A model generated the notes under the pieces. The model saw only the letters and a list, made by a program, of their open reading frames with translations. It searched no databases and was not told the DNA's origin. Source: Herbidospora yilanensis (GTDB lineage: Bacteria; Actinomycetota; Actinomycetes; Streptosporangiales; Streptosporangiaceae). Taken from it: a stretch of 64,000 bases of DNA. The DNA is taken from NCBI RefSeq assembly GCF_001570565.1, contig NZ_BBXE01000013.1, positions 824,984 to 888,983 on the forward strand. Direction: 5' to 3'. The position numbers and the translations under genes were made by a program. Shown here one piece after another: positions 46,497-56,104 of the stretch; position 1 is the stretch's first letter; each line of letters opens with the position of its first letter.

Positions 46497-46859
46497 ATGG
46501 CACGCCAACTGGTGATCAAAGTGACCGCGGGCAGCGACGCCCCCGAGCGGTGTAACCAGGCCTTCAACGTCGCCGGGGCGGCGATCGTCAGCGGGGTCGG
46601 GGTGTCGCTGTGGCTGACCGGCGAGTCGTCGTGGTTCGCCCTGCCCGGCCGGGCCGAGGAGTTCAAGCTGGCCGAGGCGGCCCCTCTCGAAGACCTGCTG
46701 GCGGCGGTGCTGGCCGGCGGCCGGGTGACACTGTGCACCCAGTGCGCGGCCCGGCGCGGCATCACGCTCGACGACGTGATCGACGGAATCCGCATCGCGG
46801 GGGCGCCGACATTCGTCGAGGAGATCACCCAGGAAGGTGTTCAGGCGCTGGTCTACTGA
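46497..46859 (+). CDS. DsrE-family protein
   Basis: A 120-residue DsrE/F-fold protein (LVIKVTAGSDAPERCNQAFNVAGAAIVSGVGVSLWLTGES, then LAGGRVTLCTQCAARRGI). A conserved Cys pair in CTQCAARRG could act in sulfur relay, but no Tus partners are near. It is divergent from the nitrobindin-like gene. TAGGCT ending six bases before ATG suggests a leaderless mRNA. Confidence 0.85.
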   Translation: MARQLVIKVTAGSDAPERCNQAFNVAGAAIVSGVGVSLWLTGESSWFALPGRAEEFKLAEAAPLEDLLAAVLAGGRVTLCTQCAARRGITLDDVIDGIRIAGAPTFVEEITQEGVQALVY

Positions 46860-46896
46860 CGCTTCGGGTTCCCTTGTTTCGGGACGGGACGAATAA

Positions 46897-48333
46897 ATGG
46901 CATCCGACGACCCACTGGCCGAATTACGGTTACGTCTTCAGGAGCGATATCGCATAGCGGGTAAACCGAGCTACCGCGAACTCGCCAAACAGACCGGAAT
47001 GAGCCACACGTCGGCCCGTACGGTCATCCTCTGCGAACGCCTCCCCCGCTGGGGCGCCCTCGAACTGATCGTGGAGTCCCTGGGCGGCGACACCGGGGAG
47101 TTCCACCGCCTGTGGCTCGCCGCCGACGCCGCCACGACGGCTTCCGCCGCCGCTGGGACCGGCTCCGATCCCGTGGCGCCAGATCACGAAATCTCCGGCA
47201 CCGACGCTCCGTCTCCTGCGACGTCTCCTGCGACGTCTCCTGCAACGGCCCGGCCCGGCGGCCTTCCGCGGTCGCGGCGGGCCCTGCTCGTCTCCTTGTC
47301 GTCGGTCGCCGTCGTGGCCGCGGGCGCCGTGCTGGCCCCTCGGCTGCTGGGCGGCGGACCCGAGCCCCGGAAGGGCGTCATGTTCGGCGGGCCGCTCTCC
47401 GGCGGCAACGGCGCCGTCTGGTCGGTCGCCCACGGAGTGCTCGGCGGGCGGCCGGTCATCCTCTCCGGTTGCCAGAACGGCACGGTGCACCTCCGGGACT
47501 TCGTCACCGGGGAACGGATCGGCGGGGTGCTCACCGGGCACGACCGGGCCGTGTTCGCGGCGAAGATCGCTAACGTGGGCGGCCGGGCCACGGGGGTGAC
47601 CGGGGCCGCCGACGGAACGGTCCGCATGTGGGATCTGGCCTCGGGCCAGGGCCGGGTGCTGAACGCCGGGAAGGAGTCGGGCGGTATCAACGCCCTGGCC
47701 GTCACGACGATCGGCGGGCGGCCCCTGGCGTTCACGGCGGGCGACGACCTGACGATCCGCCGCTGGGATCTGGCCGCGTCGAATCCCGCCGGCGAGGTGG
47801 TCGGGCAGCCGCTGGCCATGTCGCCCAAGGCCATCGCGGTGGGCGAGGTGGCCGGGAAGCCGACCGCGTTGTCGGGGGGCGACGACCGGCTGGTCCGCAG
47901 GTGGGACCTCACCGCCGCGACGCCGTCGGGCGTGCCCATCGGCGGTCACGACGGCACGATCTGGAATCTCGCCATGGGCCGCTCGGACCGGCGGCCCATC
48001 GCCCTGTCGGCCGCCGAAGACGGCACCACCCGGCTCTGGGACCTCTCGGAGGCGCAGCCCATCGGCCACCTGCTGGGCGAGCGGCTGCCGAACCCGGTCA
48101 AGTGTGTCGCGCTGGCCGTCGTCGGCGGGACCACGATCGGGTTCTCCGGCGCCGACGACGGCAGCCTGCGCGAATGGGACCTGAGCACCACGAAGCAGGC
48201 CGGCCCGCCGGCCGAGGGTCCGACCTCGGGCCCGGAGGGCTTCGAGGTCGCGGCCCACCGGGGCCGGACCTACCTGTTCGCCGGGACCTGGGACGGCTAC
48301 GTCTGGAAGTTCGACCTCGGCCCCACCGCCTGA
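46897..48333 (+). CDS. HTH-transmembrane-WD40 protein
   Basis: A 478-residue protein with three parts. An N-terminal XRE-like helix-turn-helix (KPSYRELAKQTGMSHTSARTVILCERLPRW) is followed by a linker with SPAT repeats. A membrane helix near residues 128-148 precedes an extracytoplasmic beta-propeller of about seven WD40-like blades (repeats ending TVRMWDL, TIRRWDL, LVRRWDL, TTRLWDL, SLREWDL). This would be a membrane-bound sensor or scaffold. Similar HTH-WD proteins occur in conflict and signalling loci of actinomycetes. No partner gene is adjacent. The function is unknown. Confidence 0.8.
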   Translation: MASDDPLAELRLRLQERYRIAGKPSYRELAKQTGMSHTSARTVILCERLPRWGALELIVESLGGDTGEFHRLWLAADAATTASAAAGTGSDPVAPDHEISGTDAPSPATSPATSPATARPGGLPRSRRALLVSLSSVAVVAAGAVLAPRLLGGGPEPRKGVMFGGPLSGGNGAVWSVAHGVLGGRPVILSGCQNGTVHLRDFVTGERIGGVLTGHDRAVFAAKIANVGGRATGVTGAADGTVRMWDLASGQGRVLNAGKESGGINALAVTTIGGRPLAFTAGDDLTIRRWDLAASNPAGEVVGQPLAMSPKAIAVGEVAGKPTALSGGDDRLVRRWDLTAATPSGVPIGGHDGTIWNLAMGRSDRRPIALSAAEDGTTRLWDLSEAQPIGHLLGERLPNPVKCVALAVVGGTTIGFSGADDGSLREWDLSTTKQAGPPAEGPTSGPEGFEVAAHRGRTYLFAGTWDGYVWKFDLGPTA

Positions 48334-48337
48334 GGCC

Positions 48338-49045
48338 CTACGGCTTCAGCACCGCGCCCAGGCGTTCGTTCCTGAGGCGTTCGTACCAGGTGTCGTCGAT
48401 CGCGGGCAGGGGGCCGACGGCCCAGCGGAGCAGCAGGTCGGCCAGGGCCGGGTTGCGGGCCAGGGCCGGGCCGTGGAGGTACGTACCGATGATCTTGCCG
48501 GCGAAGCAGCCCTCGGTGCCGTCGCCGTTGCCGGTGCCGACGAGGGTGCGCGACAGCGGGGTGACCCCCGGGCCCAGCCGGGTCACGCCCATGTGGTTCT
48601 CGAAGCCGGTCAGGGTCGGCAGGCCCAGCGAGGGGTGGACCTCGGCGGCCAGCTCGCCGACCGAGCGGCGCTCGCCGCGGCCCGAGCTGATGTCGAGCAG
48701 GCCGATGCCGGGCACCGGCTGGCCCTCCTCGCCACCGAAGACCGAGCCCATGATCTGGTAGCCGGCGCACACCGCCAGCAGCGACGCGCCCCGCTGGATG
48801 GCCCGGTGGAGGCCGCCGTCGCGGCGCAGGCGCTCGGCGCCGAGGATCTGGGGCCGGTCTTCGCCGCCGCCGATCAGGTAGACGTCACCCTGCTCGGGGA
48901 CCGGGTCGGAGGAGCGGACGTGGACGACCTCGACGGGGATGCCCCGGCGCCGGGCGCGCTGTTCGAGCACGAGCACGTTGCCCTGGTCGCCGTAGGTCGA
49001 CAGCAGGTCGGGGTAGATCCAGACGATGCGGAGGCTAGACTGCAC
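48338..49045 (-). CDS. gatD: Lipid II isoglutaminyl synthase, glutaminase subunit
   Basis: A 235-residue class I glutamine amidotransferase-like protein of the CobB/CobQ type. The catalytic Cys lies in LLAVCAGYQIMG and the His in GTYLHGPALARN. With MurT it amidates the D-Glu of the lipid II stem peptide to D-iso-Gln. The GTG start overlaps murT by 11 bases, so the two subunits are coupled. Order and overlap match Gram-positive murT-gatD operons. Confidence 0.93.
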   Translation of the reverse strand: MQSSLRIVWIYPDLLSTYGDQGNVLVLEQRARRRGIPVEVVHVRSSDPVPEQGDVYLIGGGEDRPQILGAERLRRDGGLHRAIQRGASLLAVCAGYQIMGSVFGGEEGQPVPGIGLLDISSGRGERRSVGELAAEVHPSLGLPTLTGFENHMGVTRLGPGVTPLSRTLVGTGNGDGTEGCFAGKIIGTYLHGPALARNPALADLLLRWAVGPLPAIDDTWYERLRNERLGAVLKP

Positions 49046-50276
49046 GGCCGAACTCCGTCCGGATCGACTGGAACGCGGTGTAGTTGGCGATGACGTCGAT
49101 GTCTCCCGGCGGGAGCGCGCCCACCGCCTGGCCGAAGTTGTCGACCAGGGTGAAGCCGACCCCGGCGACGTCGAGCCGGAGGGCCAGGTCGAGGCGGCGC
49201 TCGCCGGTCACGTAGACGCGGCGGCCCGCGAGGATGCGGTAGTCGACGTCCCACAACCACGAGGTGTCGCGGCCGTCGGGGCCCTGCGCGTTGACCGACA
49301 ACACGATCGGGCGGTCGGGGCGGGTGACGTCGAAGGCCTCCAGCCAGCCGGCCGGGTTCTTGGCCAGCAGCAGCTTCATCACGCGGCCGTCGCGCTCGAC
49401 GGTGGTGTAGCGGCCGGCCACCGACTTGACCTCGCGCAGCCTCGGCAGCGCACGCTGCGGGTCGAGGCCGAACGCGGCGGCGGTGGCCAGGGCGATGACG
49501 GCGTTGGAGCGGTTGGCCGTGCCGGGGAGCTGGAGGTCGAGCCGCCAGCGGTGGCCGTAGGGGTCGATCGCGTCTTCGCCGTCGAGGATCCAGTTGGGCT
49601 CGGGACGGCTGAAGGTGCACTCGCGGCAGGCCCAGTCGGCGTTGACGATGCCCTCGGCGCGGTCGAGCGGGCCGCCGCACTCGGGGCAGCACCACGAGTC
49701 CTCGTGCCAGCGCTGGCCGCCGGCGACCCAGGTCACCCGGGCGGCCGTGGAGGCGCCCCAGGTGACCAGCGGGTCGTCGCAGTTGGCGATCACGTGGGCC
49801 GGCCGGCCGGCCAGGGCGCGGCGCCACTTCTGGGCCAGCAGCCAGATCTCGGCCGCGCGGTCCATCTGGTCGCGGCTGAGGTTCATCAGCACGACGACCC
49901 CGGCCTCGGTCGTGTCGAGCACCTCGGGGAGGTACTTCTCGTCGACCTCCAGCACGCCGTAGGGGGCGGCCTTGTTGGACGACAACGCCGAGACGTGGCC
50001 GGCGGGCATGTTGGCGCCGAACGCGTTGGTGGCGACCTCGCCGAGCTCCTGGAGCGCCGAGGCGATCAGGCGGGTCGTCGTGGTCTTGCCGTTGGTGGCG
50101 CTGACCAGCGCGAGCCTCTTCTCGTGGGCGAGTTTGCGCAGGAGGTCGGGCTCCAGGAGCAGGCCCACCCGCCCGCCGATCACGGACCCGTCGCCGCGCC
50201 CGGTCGCCCGGGAGAGCGTCGCGGCGGTTCGTCCGAGCGCGCTGGCGAGCTGAGCGCGCAACGGCAACTGACTCAT
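49035..50276 (-). CDS. murT: Lipid II isoglutaminyl synthase, Mur-ligase-like subunit
   Basis: A 413-residue Mur-ligase-type ATPase. The P-loop is LVSATNGKTTTTRL. The Mur-like ATP/acid segments include VLEVDEKYLPEV and NANRSNAVIA-type. A four-cysteine zinc ribbon (CPECGG, CRECTF) marks MurT. The C-terminal DUF1727-like part carries the GatD-contact region with VDYRILAGRRVYVTGER. It activates the D-Glu carboxylate of lipid II. The start at ATG 50276 follows a short intergenic gap from the HerA-like gene. Confidence 0.93.
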   Translation of the reverse strand: MSQLPLRAQLASALGRTAATLSRATGRGDGSVIGGRVGLLLEPDLLRKLAHEKRLALVSATNGKTTTTRLIASALQELGEVATNAFGANMPAGHVSALSSNKAAPYGVLEVDEKYLPEVLDTTEAGVVVLMNLSRDQMDRAAEIWLLAQKWRRALAGRPAHVIANCDDPLVTWGASTAARVTWVAGGQRWHEDSWCCPECGGPLDRAEGIVNADWACRECTFSRPEPNWILDGEDAIDPYGHRWRLDLQLPGTANRSNAVIALATAAAFGLDPQRALPRLREVKSVAGRYTTVERDGRVMKLLLAKNPAGWLEAFDVTRPDRPIVLSVNAQGPDGRDTSWLWDVDYRILAGRRVYVTGERRLDLALRLDVAGVGFTLVDNFGQAVGALPPGDIDVIANYTAFQSIRTEFGRAV

Positions 50277-50285
50277 GCAGTGATC

Positions 50286-53200
50286 CTAAGGGTCGGTGAA
50301 GGACAGCTCGGCAGGGGCGTCGCCGTCGAACGGCAGAACGAACCGGCGCGGCCAGGAGAGTACCGTCTCCAGCCACGCCGCCCCCATCGTGTGGGCGACA
50401 TGCCGGATGCGTTCCCGGGGTTCGACGCCGACCGCGACGGTGGCGATGTCGCGCTGGATGCCCTCGTGCTCGTCGTCGCCGAGGATCACCCGCCAGGCCA
50501 GCGGGCGGTTGCGGTCGACCTCCATCGACAGCGGATGGTGGCGCAGCGCCTTGGCCCGGTGGCCGAGCAGCTCGGTTCTGGTCTCCACGGCCACCCCGCC
50601 GCCGTTGACCCCCGCGTGCAGGTAGGGGCGGCCGGACGGGTCAGTGCCGAAGAGGGCGTACTCCATCGCCGGAGCCGGGCTGCGCAGGTTGGGCGCCGGG
50701 TGGCCGTAGGGGAACAGCCGGTCGACCTCGTGCAACCAGCGGATCTGCGGGATCACCCACGCCGGGCCGGGCTTGTCCCCGGCGGGCGAGCCGGCCAGCA
50801 GCCCGGCCGCGATCTCCGCGGCCTTCTCGGTCAGCAGAGTCGGGTCGAACCAGGTGCGCAGCGACCAGGCACGGCGGGCGACGCTGCGCTCCACGAGCGT
50901 GGCGAGCAGGCATTCACGGCGGCGCGGCGGCAGTTCCGACCAGATGTCGGCCAGAATGCGCGGCACACCCGGCAGCGACCGGTTGGCGACGAACGACAGG
51001 ATGACGGTGTCGGTCCAGATCCGCAACCACGCCCACTCGGGCGCGACGGCGAGCAGGTCCGCCTCGCGGACCTCGAAGAGCGTGCAGGCCTTTCCGGTAC
51101 GGCACTCGCGCCCGCAGGCGGCCGACCGGCGTCCCTTGATCGGCGGGGCCGGGCTCTGGAGCACGTGCTCCCGGTCCTCCCCCAGCGGCACCTGGATGCG
51201 CAGCGGCCGGTCCATGCCGTCGGCGAAGACCGCCGCGAACCCGGGCTGGAGCGAGACCACCTGGCGCGACTGCTCCTCCGACAGGTTCATCGCCGCCCCG
51301 ACGAGGAACCGGTCGTCTTCGGCCGGCAGCCGGTGCACCACCTTGAGCGCGGTGTTCTTGACGACGTCGGAGACCAGCTTGGTGGGGATCTGCTCGGCCA
51401 CCACGATGCCCTCGCCGTAGGCGCGGATCTCGGCCAGCATGCCCGCGAGCAGCTCGACCGCGTGGGTCGAGGCCCGCTGGGCGCCCCGGTCGCGCAGCAG
51501 CCGGTGGGCCTCCTCGATCACGATGACGTGCTGGAGGCCGGTCGACTTCTGCTGGCGGGCGCGCATCCGCAGGTGCTCGACGATGCGGATGATGAGGGTG
51601 CCCATGAGGAACGCCTTGTCCTCGTCGTTGGCGACGTCCTCGATCGCGAGCACCACGTTGCGCTGGAGCAGGCCGCCGATGTCGGCGGGGTGGCCGCCCT
51701 CGAAGAACCGCCCGGCCGAGCCGACCCGCAGCGACCGCAGGCGCAACGAGATGAAGCCCTCGACGTCGGCCTGCACCTCGTTGCCGTAGCCGATCTCCTC
51801 GATGACCTCCAGGGCGTGCTGCTGGAGTTGTTCGAGGGTCGGCACCTGCGGCTGGACCGCCGCGCCCGGGATGCCGCCGCCGGTGACGACGTCCCAGCCG
51901 TTGGCCTCGTAGACCCGCTGGAGGGCCAGGGACATGATCTGCGGGAACGGTTCCTCGGCGTCGAAGGCGGCCATGAACAGGGCCCGGACCATGTCGATAT
52001 GGGCCTGCACCGGATAACCGGGCTCGGGGGCCAGCGGGTTGACGCTGAACGGCACCGCGTCGGGGGCCGACGGGTTGATCACGGTCAGCGGGGCCTGGCC
52101 TTCGAGGCGGCCGGCCATGGCGGCGTACTCGGACTTGGCCGGTTCGATGGCCAGCCACGGGATGCCCGCCTTGGTGAGCTGTTCGAGCAGGTGGCGGACG
52201 GTCTGCGACTTGCCCGAGCCGGTCGCGCCGGTGACGAAGGCGTGCCGGTTCAGGGTCGCCAGCGGGACCCGGAAGGTGCCGACCGCCCGGTCCTGGCCGT
52301 CGACGATGGCGCCCAGGTCGAGCATGTCGCCGCCGGTCGAGTCGGCCTCGCTGGTGACGTCGAAGAAGCCGGTGTCGAGCACGCGCACGCCCGGCACCTC
52401 GCGCCGGGGCAGCCCGGCCAGGGCCGCGAGCGCGCCCGCGGTGGCGGCGAAGGGGGCGGCGGCGCTGTCGGTCGGGTCCTGGAAGTTGACGTTGAGCGCC
52501 TCGGTGAAGCTGTAGACGGGCTCCTGTGCGGTCGGCCGGGCCGGGCCGGCCATCGCGCTGCGCAGCCGGTAGGGGTGGTGGCTCATCTCCACCGAGCCCA
52601 CCAGGACGGGCGCGATCTGGCGCAGTTCCTCCGGGCCCGCCGCGCCCGCCAGGACGCGCACGTTCCACAGGCCCGCCTCGCGGAAGGCGTCGAGTTCCTG
52701 CATGCGGCGCTCGGCGCGTTCGGCGTCGTAGCGGGAGCGCTCGGAGGCGTCGCCGTACTGGCGGAGCACGTTGAGCTGGGTGCGGAGGTGGCTGACCTCC
52801 TGGTCGAGCAGGTCGGTGGGCTCGGCGACCACGACCCAGCCGAACGGGCGCGACATGAGCGTCGTCAGGGTCGACTCGAACAGGGTCGGCTGCTTGGGCT
52901 CGTCGGGCTCCGGCTCACGCCGGCCGTTCAGCGGCGGGGCCTGGCGGCCCGGACACGGCGTCCAGACCAGATCGGCGAGGTCGGCGAGCCAGTCGTCGCC
53001 GATCTCGACGCCCCGCGCGCCGCCGGGGAACAGCAGCGGCTGCGGCCCGGTCGGCACCACCTCGATCGCCGCGACGGCCGCCCGGCGCGGGGCACGCGGC
53101 GGGGTCAGCGGGCCGGCGTTGGTGATGAGTTCGAGCGGCGCCCCGGAGCCCCGGGACAACCAGCCGATGACGAAGGGCCGGTCGCGCTGCGCGGCGGACA

Positions 53201-53309
53201 ACACGGCGGGCAGCACGTTCACGAAGTCCCACTCGGCCGACGACGTGCGGGACGGAGCGGTGATCGCCTGGATCCGATACCACGGCCCGCTCAGGGGGAA
53301 CGGTTGCAT
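50286..53309 (-). CDS. HerA-like/DUF87 hexameric ATPase
   Basis: A 1007-residue ATPase. The N-terminal ~290 residues are of unknown fold. The motor has Walker A GATGSGKSQTVRH (about residues 361-373), LAIEPAKSEYAAM, Walker B VIVIEEAHRLLRD (about 594-606) and an arginine-finger region ending VVSLQPGFAAVF. These features place it with HerA/VirB4-type proteins. A cysteine cluster (CGRECRTGKAC) follows, then a 250-residue C-terminal region. It may drive DNA or protein movement at the membrane. It is 10 bases from murT and followed upstream by a TraG-like gene. No HerA-partner nuclease (NurA) is visible. Confidence 0.75.
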   Translation of the reverse strand: MQPFPLSGPWYRIQAITAPSRTSSAEWDFVNVLPAVLSAAQRDRPFVIGWLSRGSGAPLELITNAGPLTPPRAPRRAAVAAIEVVPTGPQPLLFPGGARGVEIGDDWLADLADLVWTPCPGRQAPPLNGRREPEPDEPKQPTLFESTLTTLMSRPFGWVVVAEPTDLLDQEVSHLRTQLNVLRQYGDASERSRYDAERAERRMQELDAFREAGLWNVRVLAGAAGPEELRQIAPVLVGSVEMSHHPYRLRSAMAGPARPTAQEPVYSFTEALNVNFQDPTDSAAAPFAATAGALAALAGLPRREVPGVRVLDTGFFDVTSEADSTGGDMLDLGAIVDGQDRAVGTFRVPLATLNRHAFVTGATGSGKSQTVRHLLEQLTKAGIPWLAIEPAKSEYAAMAGRLEGQAPLTVINPSAPDAVPFSVNPLAPEPGYPVQAHIDMVRALFMAAFDAEEPFPQIMSLALQRVYEANGWDVVTGGGIPGAAVQPQVPTLEQLQQHALEVIEEIGYGNEVQADVEGFISLRLRSLRVGSAGRFFEGGHPADIGGLLQRNVVLAIEDVANDEDKAFLMGTLIIRIVEHLRMRARQQKSTGLQHVIVIEEAHRLLRDRGAQRASTHAVELLAGMLAEIRAYGEGIVVAEQIPTKLVSDVVKNTALKVVHRLPAEDDRFLVGAAMNLSEEQSRQVVSLQPGFAAVFADGMDRPLRIQVPLGEDREHVLQSPAPPIKGRRSAACGRECRTGKACTLFEVREADLLAVAPEWAWLRIWTDTVILSFVANRSLPGVPRILADIWSELPPRRRECLLATLVERSVARRAWSLRTWFDPTLLTEKAAEIAAGLLAGSPAGDKPGPAWVIPQIRWLHEVDRLFPYGHPAPNLRSPAPAMEYALFGTDPSGRPYLHAGVNGGGVAVETRTELLGHRAKALRHHPLSMEVDRNRPLAWRVILGDDEHEGIQRDIATVAVGVEPRERIRHVAHTMGAAWLETVLSWPRRFVLPFDGDAPAELSFTDP

Positions 53310-53394
53310 GAGACCCCTCTCTGCCAGGCTTTCACGGTCCTTTGCCGATCATGCTCACACACCCCCGTTGACGAACCTCTTACCTCGTTCGCAA

Positions 53395-55308
53395 TCAGGG
53401 TTTGCGCCAGTCGAGGCGCGGCGGCGGCGGGCCGAGGTTCGGCGGGGGCGCCTTCTCGTCGGTTTCCGACGGCACCACGGGCGGGGTCACGGCAAGCGAC
53501 TTGACCTCCTCCAGCGTGGTCTTCGGGAAGGTCAGGATGGCCGGGTTGGCATCGGCGAGGCGCACCTCGCGGCCGTCGGCGGTGGCGTGGGTGACGATCA
53601 CCGAGGTGGTCGGGAGCTGCTGCAACTGGTGCGGCTCGACCAGGAACTCCCGTGACCGCTGCATGACGCCCTCGGCGACCCTCCCGGCGCTGCGGCCCCA
53701 CTCGGTCGACTCGGTGATGCCCTCTTTCAGGTCGCCCTCGGCGAGGGCCTCCATCTCGCCACGGCCCTCGCCCACCGTCGACGTGTAACTCCCCCCGGCC
53801 CCGTTCACCACGGAACTGACCGACTCGGTGAGCTGGGCCAGTTCGAGCCGGTGCTCGGTGCCGACGTGCTCGCTGGCGACCCGGGCGTCTTCGGCGTTGC
53901 CCAGGCGCATGAACGCGACGGCGGCGTGGCCCCGGCCGAGCCGCTCCCTGACGGTCGGGGTGAGGGAACGGTAGGTGAGGACCAGCCCGGTCCGCGACGT
54001 CTCGCAGGCGTCCATGAGCCGGTCGAGGACGTCGCCGCGTAACTTGTCGGCCCCGGCCACGATGATCGTGTGATACCAGGGGCGTTCGCTGGCCGGCGAC
54101 TGCCGCAGGATGTGGGTCAGCGCGGTCGCCACGTAGGTGCCGAGCACCCGGTTGCCGAACACCCCGGCCTGGCGGTCCATGCTGACCACGCGTAACCGCG
54201 CCGGGGGCAGCCGCACGGCGTCGGAGCCGAGGGTCTCCAGCTTGCGGAGCTGCGACTCCAGCGCCCAGGCCCGTTCGATGACGACGCGGTCGGCCACGCC
54301 CCGGCCGAAGAGGGTGCCGATGCGTTCGAGCTGGATCGCGGTGAGCCGCCCCGACTTGAGGTCCTCGCGCGGGTCGCCGACCTGGGCCAGGGCCCGCAGC
54401 GCCGCGGTGACCTGGCTGATCGTGGCGGTCTCGCCGAGCACTTCCAGGACCCGTTCGAGGATCGCGTTGTCGAACCCGATGTCGCGGCTGGTCTCCTCGC
54501 TGACGCTGACCACGTGGGCCAGCACGTCGGCGAACGCCTCGGGCTTGAGCGTCGCCCCGAGGTCGAGTTTGGGCAGGTCGGAGGGGAGCACCCAGACGAG
54601 CGGGTCGTCGCCGCCGCGTTTGGCGAGCTGGATCAGGTCTTTGGCGATCACGCCCTCGGACAGGTCGAGCACGGTGAGGTGGCCGCCGCTGTAGAGGCGG
54701 GTGGCGCCGATCAGGGTGATCAGGGCCGACCAGCCGGGGAGGGTGCCGCCGGCCACGTCGACGCGGTCGATGTCGTCGGGGACGGCGACGGCGTACCAGC
54801 TGATCTGCTTGTCGTAGATCGCCTTGCGTTCGGCCCAGTCGCGGTAGCGGGCGGCGTGCTCCTCCTGGGCGCGGATGTGCTCGCGCTCGCGCTTGGCCCG
54901 GTCGCGTTCGGTCTGGGCGAGGCGTTCCTGGACGCGGAAGCGGACCGCCTTGTTGCCCTGGTGGATCGCGTACGAGCAGACCCCGGTGACCCCGGCGGCG
55001 GCCAGCACGCCCATGCCCACGAACGGCCAGCCGATCACCCCGGCGAACCCGAGGCCGGCGACCACCACAGCGAGCCCGGCCACCACGTTGCGGAACAACT
55101 TGACCGGACGGTTCAGGAGGTCTTCCTGTAGGCGTTCGTTGCGTAACAGTTCGGGGCCCGGATCGGGCGGCAGCTCGGCGTCGTCGCGCGGTGGGCGTTT
55201 CGGAGGCGGGCCGGGGTCGGGGTGCAGCAGAAGGTACTGCCACCCCAGGTAGATGCGGTCGGCGCGCAGCTCCGCGTGCTCGGGGTGCGCGTCGGTCAAC
55301 CTCGCCAT
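53395..55308 (-). CDS. TraG/TraD-like membrane protein lacking a P-loop
   Basis: A 637-residue protein. Two or three hydrophobic segments near residues 73-115 are followed by a charged coiled coil (ERLAQTERDRAKREREHIRAQ). The C-terminal half resembles the coupling-protein core: YHTIIVAGADKLRGDVLDRLMDACETSRTGLVLTYRSL, then FMRLGNAEDARVASEHVGTEHR, like the motor end of TraD/TraG. No Walker A was found, so ATP use is doubtful. It probably teams with the HerA-like ATPase just downstream. The ATG is chosen because no longer frame has family features. The role is not established. Confidence 0.6.
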   Translation of the reverse strand: MARLTDAHPEHAELRADRIYLGWQYLLLHPDPGPPPKRPPRDDAELPPDPGPELLRNERLQEDLLNRPVKLFRNVVAGLAVVVAGLGFAGVIGWPFVGMGVLAAAGVTGVCSYAIHQGNKAVRFRVQERLAQTERDRAKREREHIRAQEEHAARYRDWAERKAIYDKQISWYAVAVPDDIDRVDVAGGTLPGWSALITLIGATRLYSGGHLTVLDLSEGVIAKDLIQLAKRGGDDPLVWVLPSDLPKLDLGATLKPEAFADVLAHVVSVSEETSRDIGFDNAILERVLEVLGETATISQVTAALRALAQVGDPREDLKSGRLTAIQLERIGTLFGRGVADRVVIERAWALESQLRKLETLGSDAVRLPPARLRVVSMDRQAGVFGNRVLGTYVATALTHILRQSPASERPWYHTIIVAGADKLRGDVLDRLMDACETSRTGLVLTYRSLTPTVRERLGRGHAAVAFMRLGNAEDARVASEHVGTEHRLELAQLTESVSSVVNGAGGSYTSTVGEGRGEMEALAEGDLKEGITESTEWGRSAGRVAEGVMQRSREFLVEPHQLQQLPTTSVIVTHATADGREVRLADANPAILTFPKTTLEEVKSLAVTPPVVPSETDEKAPPPNLGPPPPRLDWRKP

Positions 55309-55465
55309 GGTCGCGCCTGGCCCCTCCGTATTCGTCGTAAGGTCAAAGCGTAGGAGCTAGGTACCCCGTCAGGGCAGGGTTCTCGGCATTCGGACGGGTT
55401 TCCCACCAAAGATAGGGACGATTGCGGCGGATGGGTCACGTGTGGGCGTACTACCATCCATTGCC

Positions 55466-56104
55466 ATGAGTCGGCGACCGGTGCTCGTGCCCGTGGTGGC
55501 GCTGCTGTCCGTGTCCGGGCTCGGGGTGACCGCCGGAACGGGCGGGCTCGACACCGAACCCGACTCGCCGCCCAAGCAGTACCAGCCCGGCGCGACGATC
55601 GATCAGAAGCTTTTCAAGACCCAGTTCGTCAAGGCCGTCGACGTTGCCGAGGGCGACCGCCACGCGGTGGAATTAGTTCTCAAGGTCACCAACGAGGGCG
55701 ACAGGACCGAGAGCGTCGGCGCGATGGCGACCGGCCCCATGGTCAGCCGGCACGGACGCCTCGGCTCGACGATCCTCAAGACCACCCCGCCGCTCGGCAG
55801 GCCCGACTCCTATCCCGAGATCGGCGTGTGGAGCCACGGCGTCCGCAGCCTCCAGCTCCATCCGGGCATCACCCACACCGTCGTCATCCGCTACGACCTG
55901 CCCCAGGGCGCCGCTCCCCCTGAGAAGGTGACGATCGACGTCGGCGGCTTCGTGGAGGAGCCCGTCAGCCGCCGCGACCCCCGTGAGTTCTGGCAGGTCG
56001 AACCGGACAAGGACCTGCCGACCGGCGCCGGCGACGAGATGGCCCCGATCAAACCCAAGGTCATCGCCCAGGTCACCCTGCCGATCCGGCCCGAGGAGGC
56101 CTGA
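55466..56104 (+). CDS. Exported protein, unknown function
   Basis: A 212-residue protein. The N-terminus (MSRRPVLVPVVALLSVSGLGVTAGT) is a weak signal or anchor. The rest is beta-rich, with LVLKVTNEGDRTESVGAMATGP and HTVVIRYDLPQGAAPPEKVTIDVGGF, an immunoglobulin-like or DUF4352-type pattern. I do not recognise the family. TACCAT at 55452-55457 is a -10 close to ATG 55466, so the mRNA is probably leaderless. It overlaps the next gene (TGATGG), forming an operon with two further exported proteins. Confidence 0.6.
   Translation: MSRRPVLVPVVALLSVSGLGVTAGTGGLDTEPDSPPKQYQPGATIDQKLFKTQFVKAVDVAEGDRHAVELVLKVTNEGDRTESVGAMATGPMVSRHGRLGSTILKTTPPLGRPDSYPEIGVWSHGVRSLQLHPGITHTVVIRYDLPQGAAPPEKVTIDVGGFVEEPVSRRDPREFWQVEPDKDLPTGAGDEMAPIKPKVIAQVTLPIRPEEA

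Noticed and set aside
47207-47245. Short tandem repeat in the HTH-WD40 gene as a mobile or CRISPR-like repeat
   Set aside because: It simply encodes SPAT linker repeats within one open frame; no spacers or CRISPR array exist anywhere in the window.
49026-53504. 1492-codon open frame on the plus strand
   Set aside because: It is antisense to murT and the HerA-like gene, Arg/Gly/Val-rich and lacks any family motif; long antisense frames are expected at this GC content.
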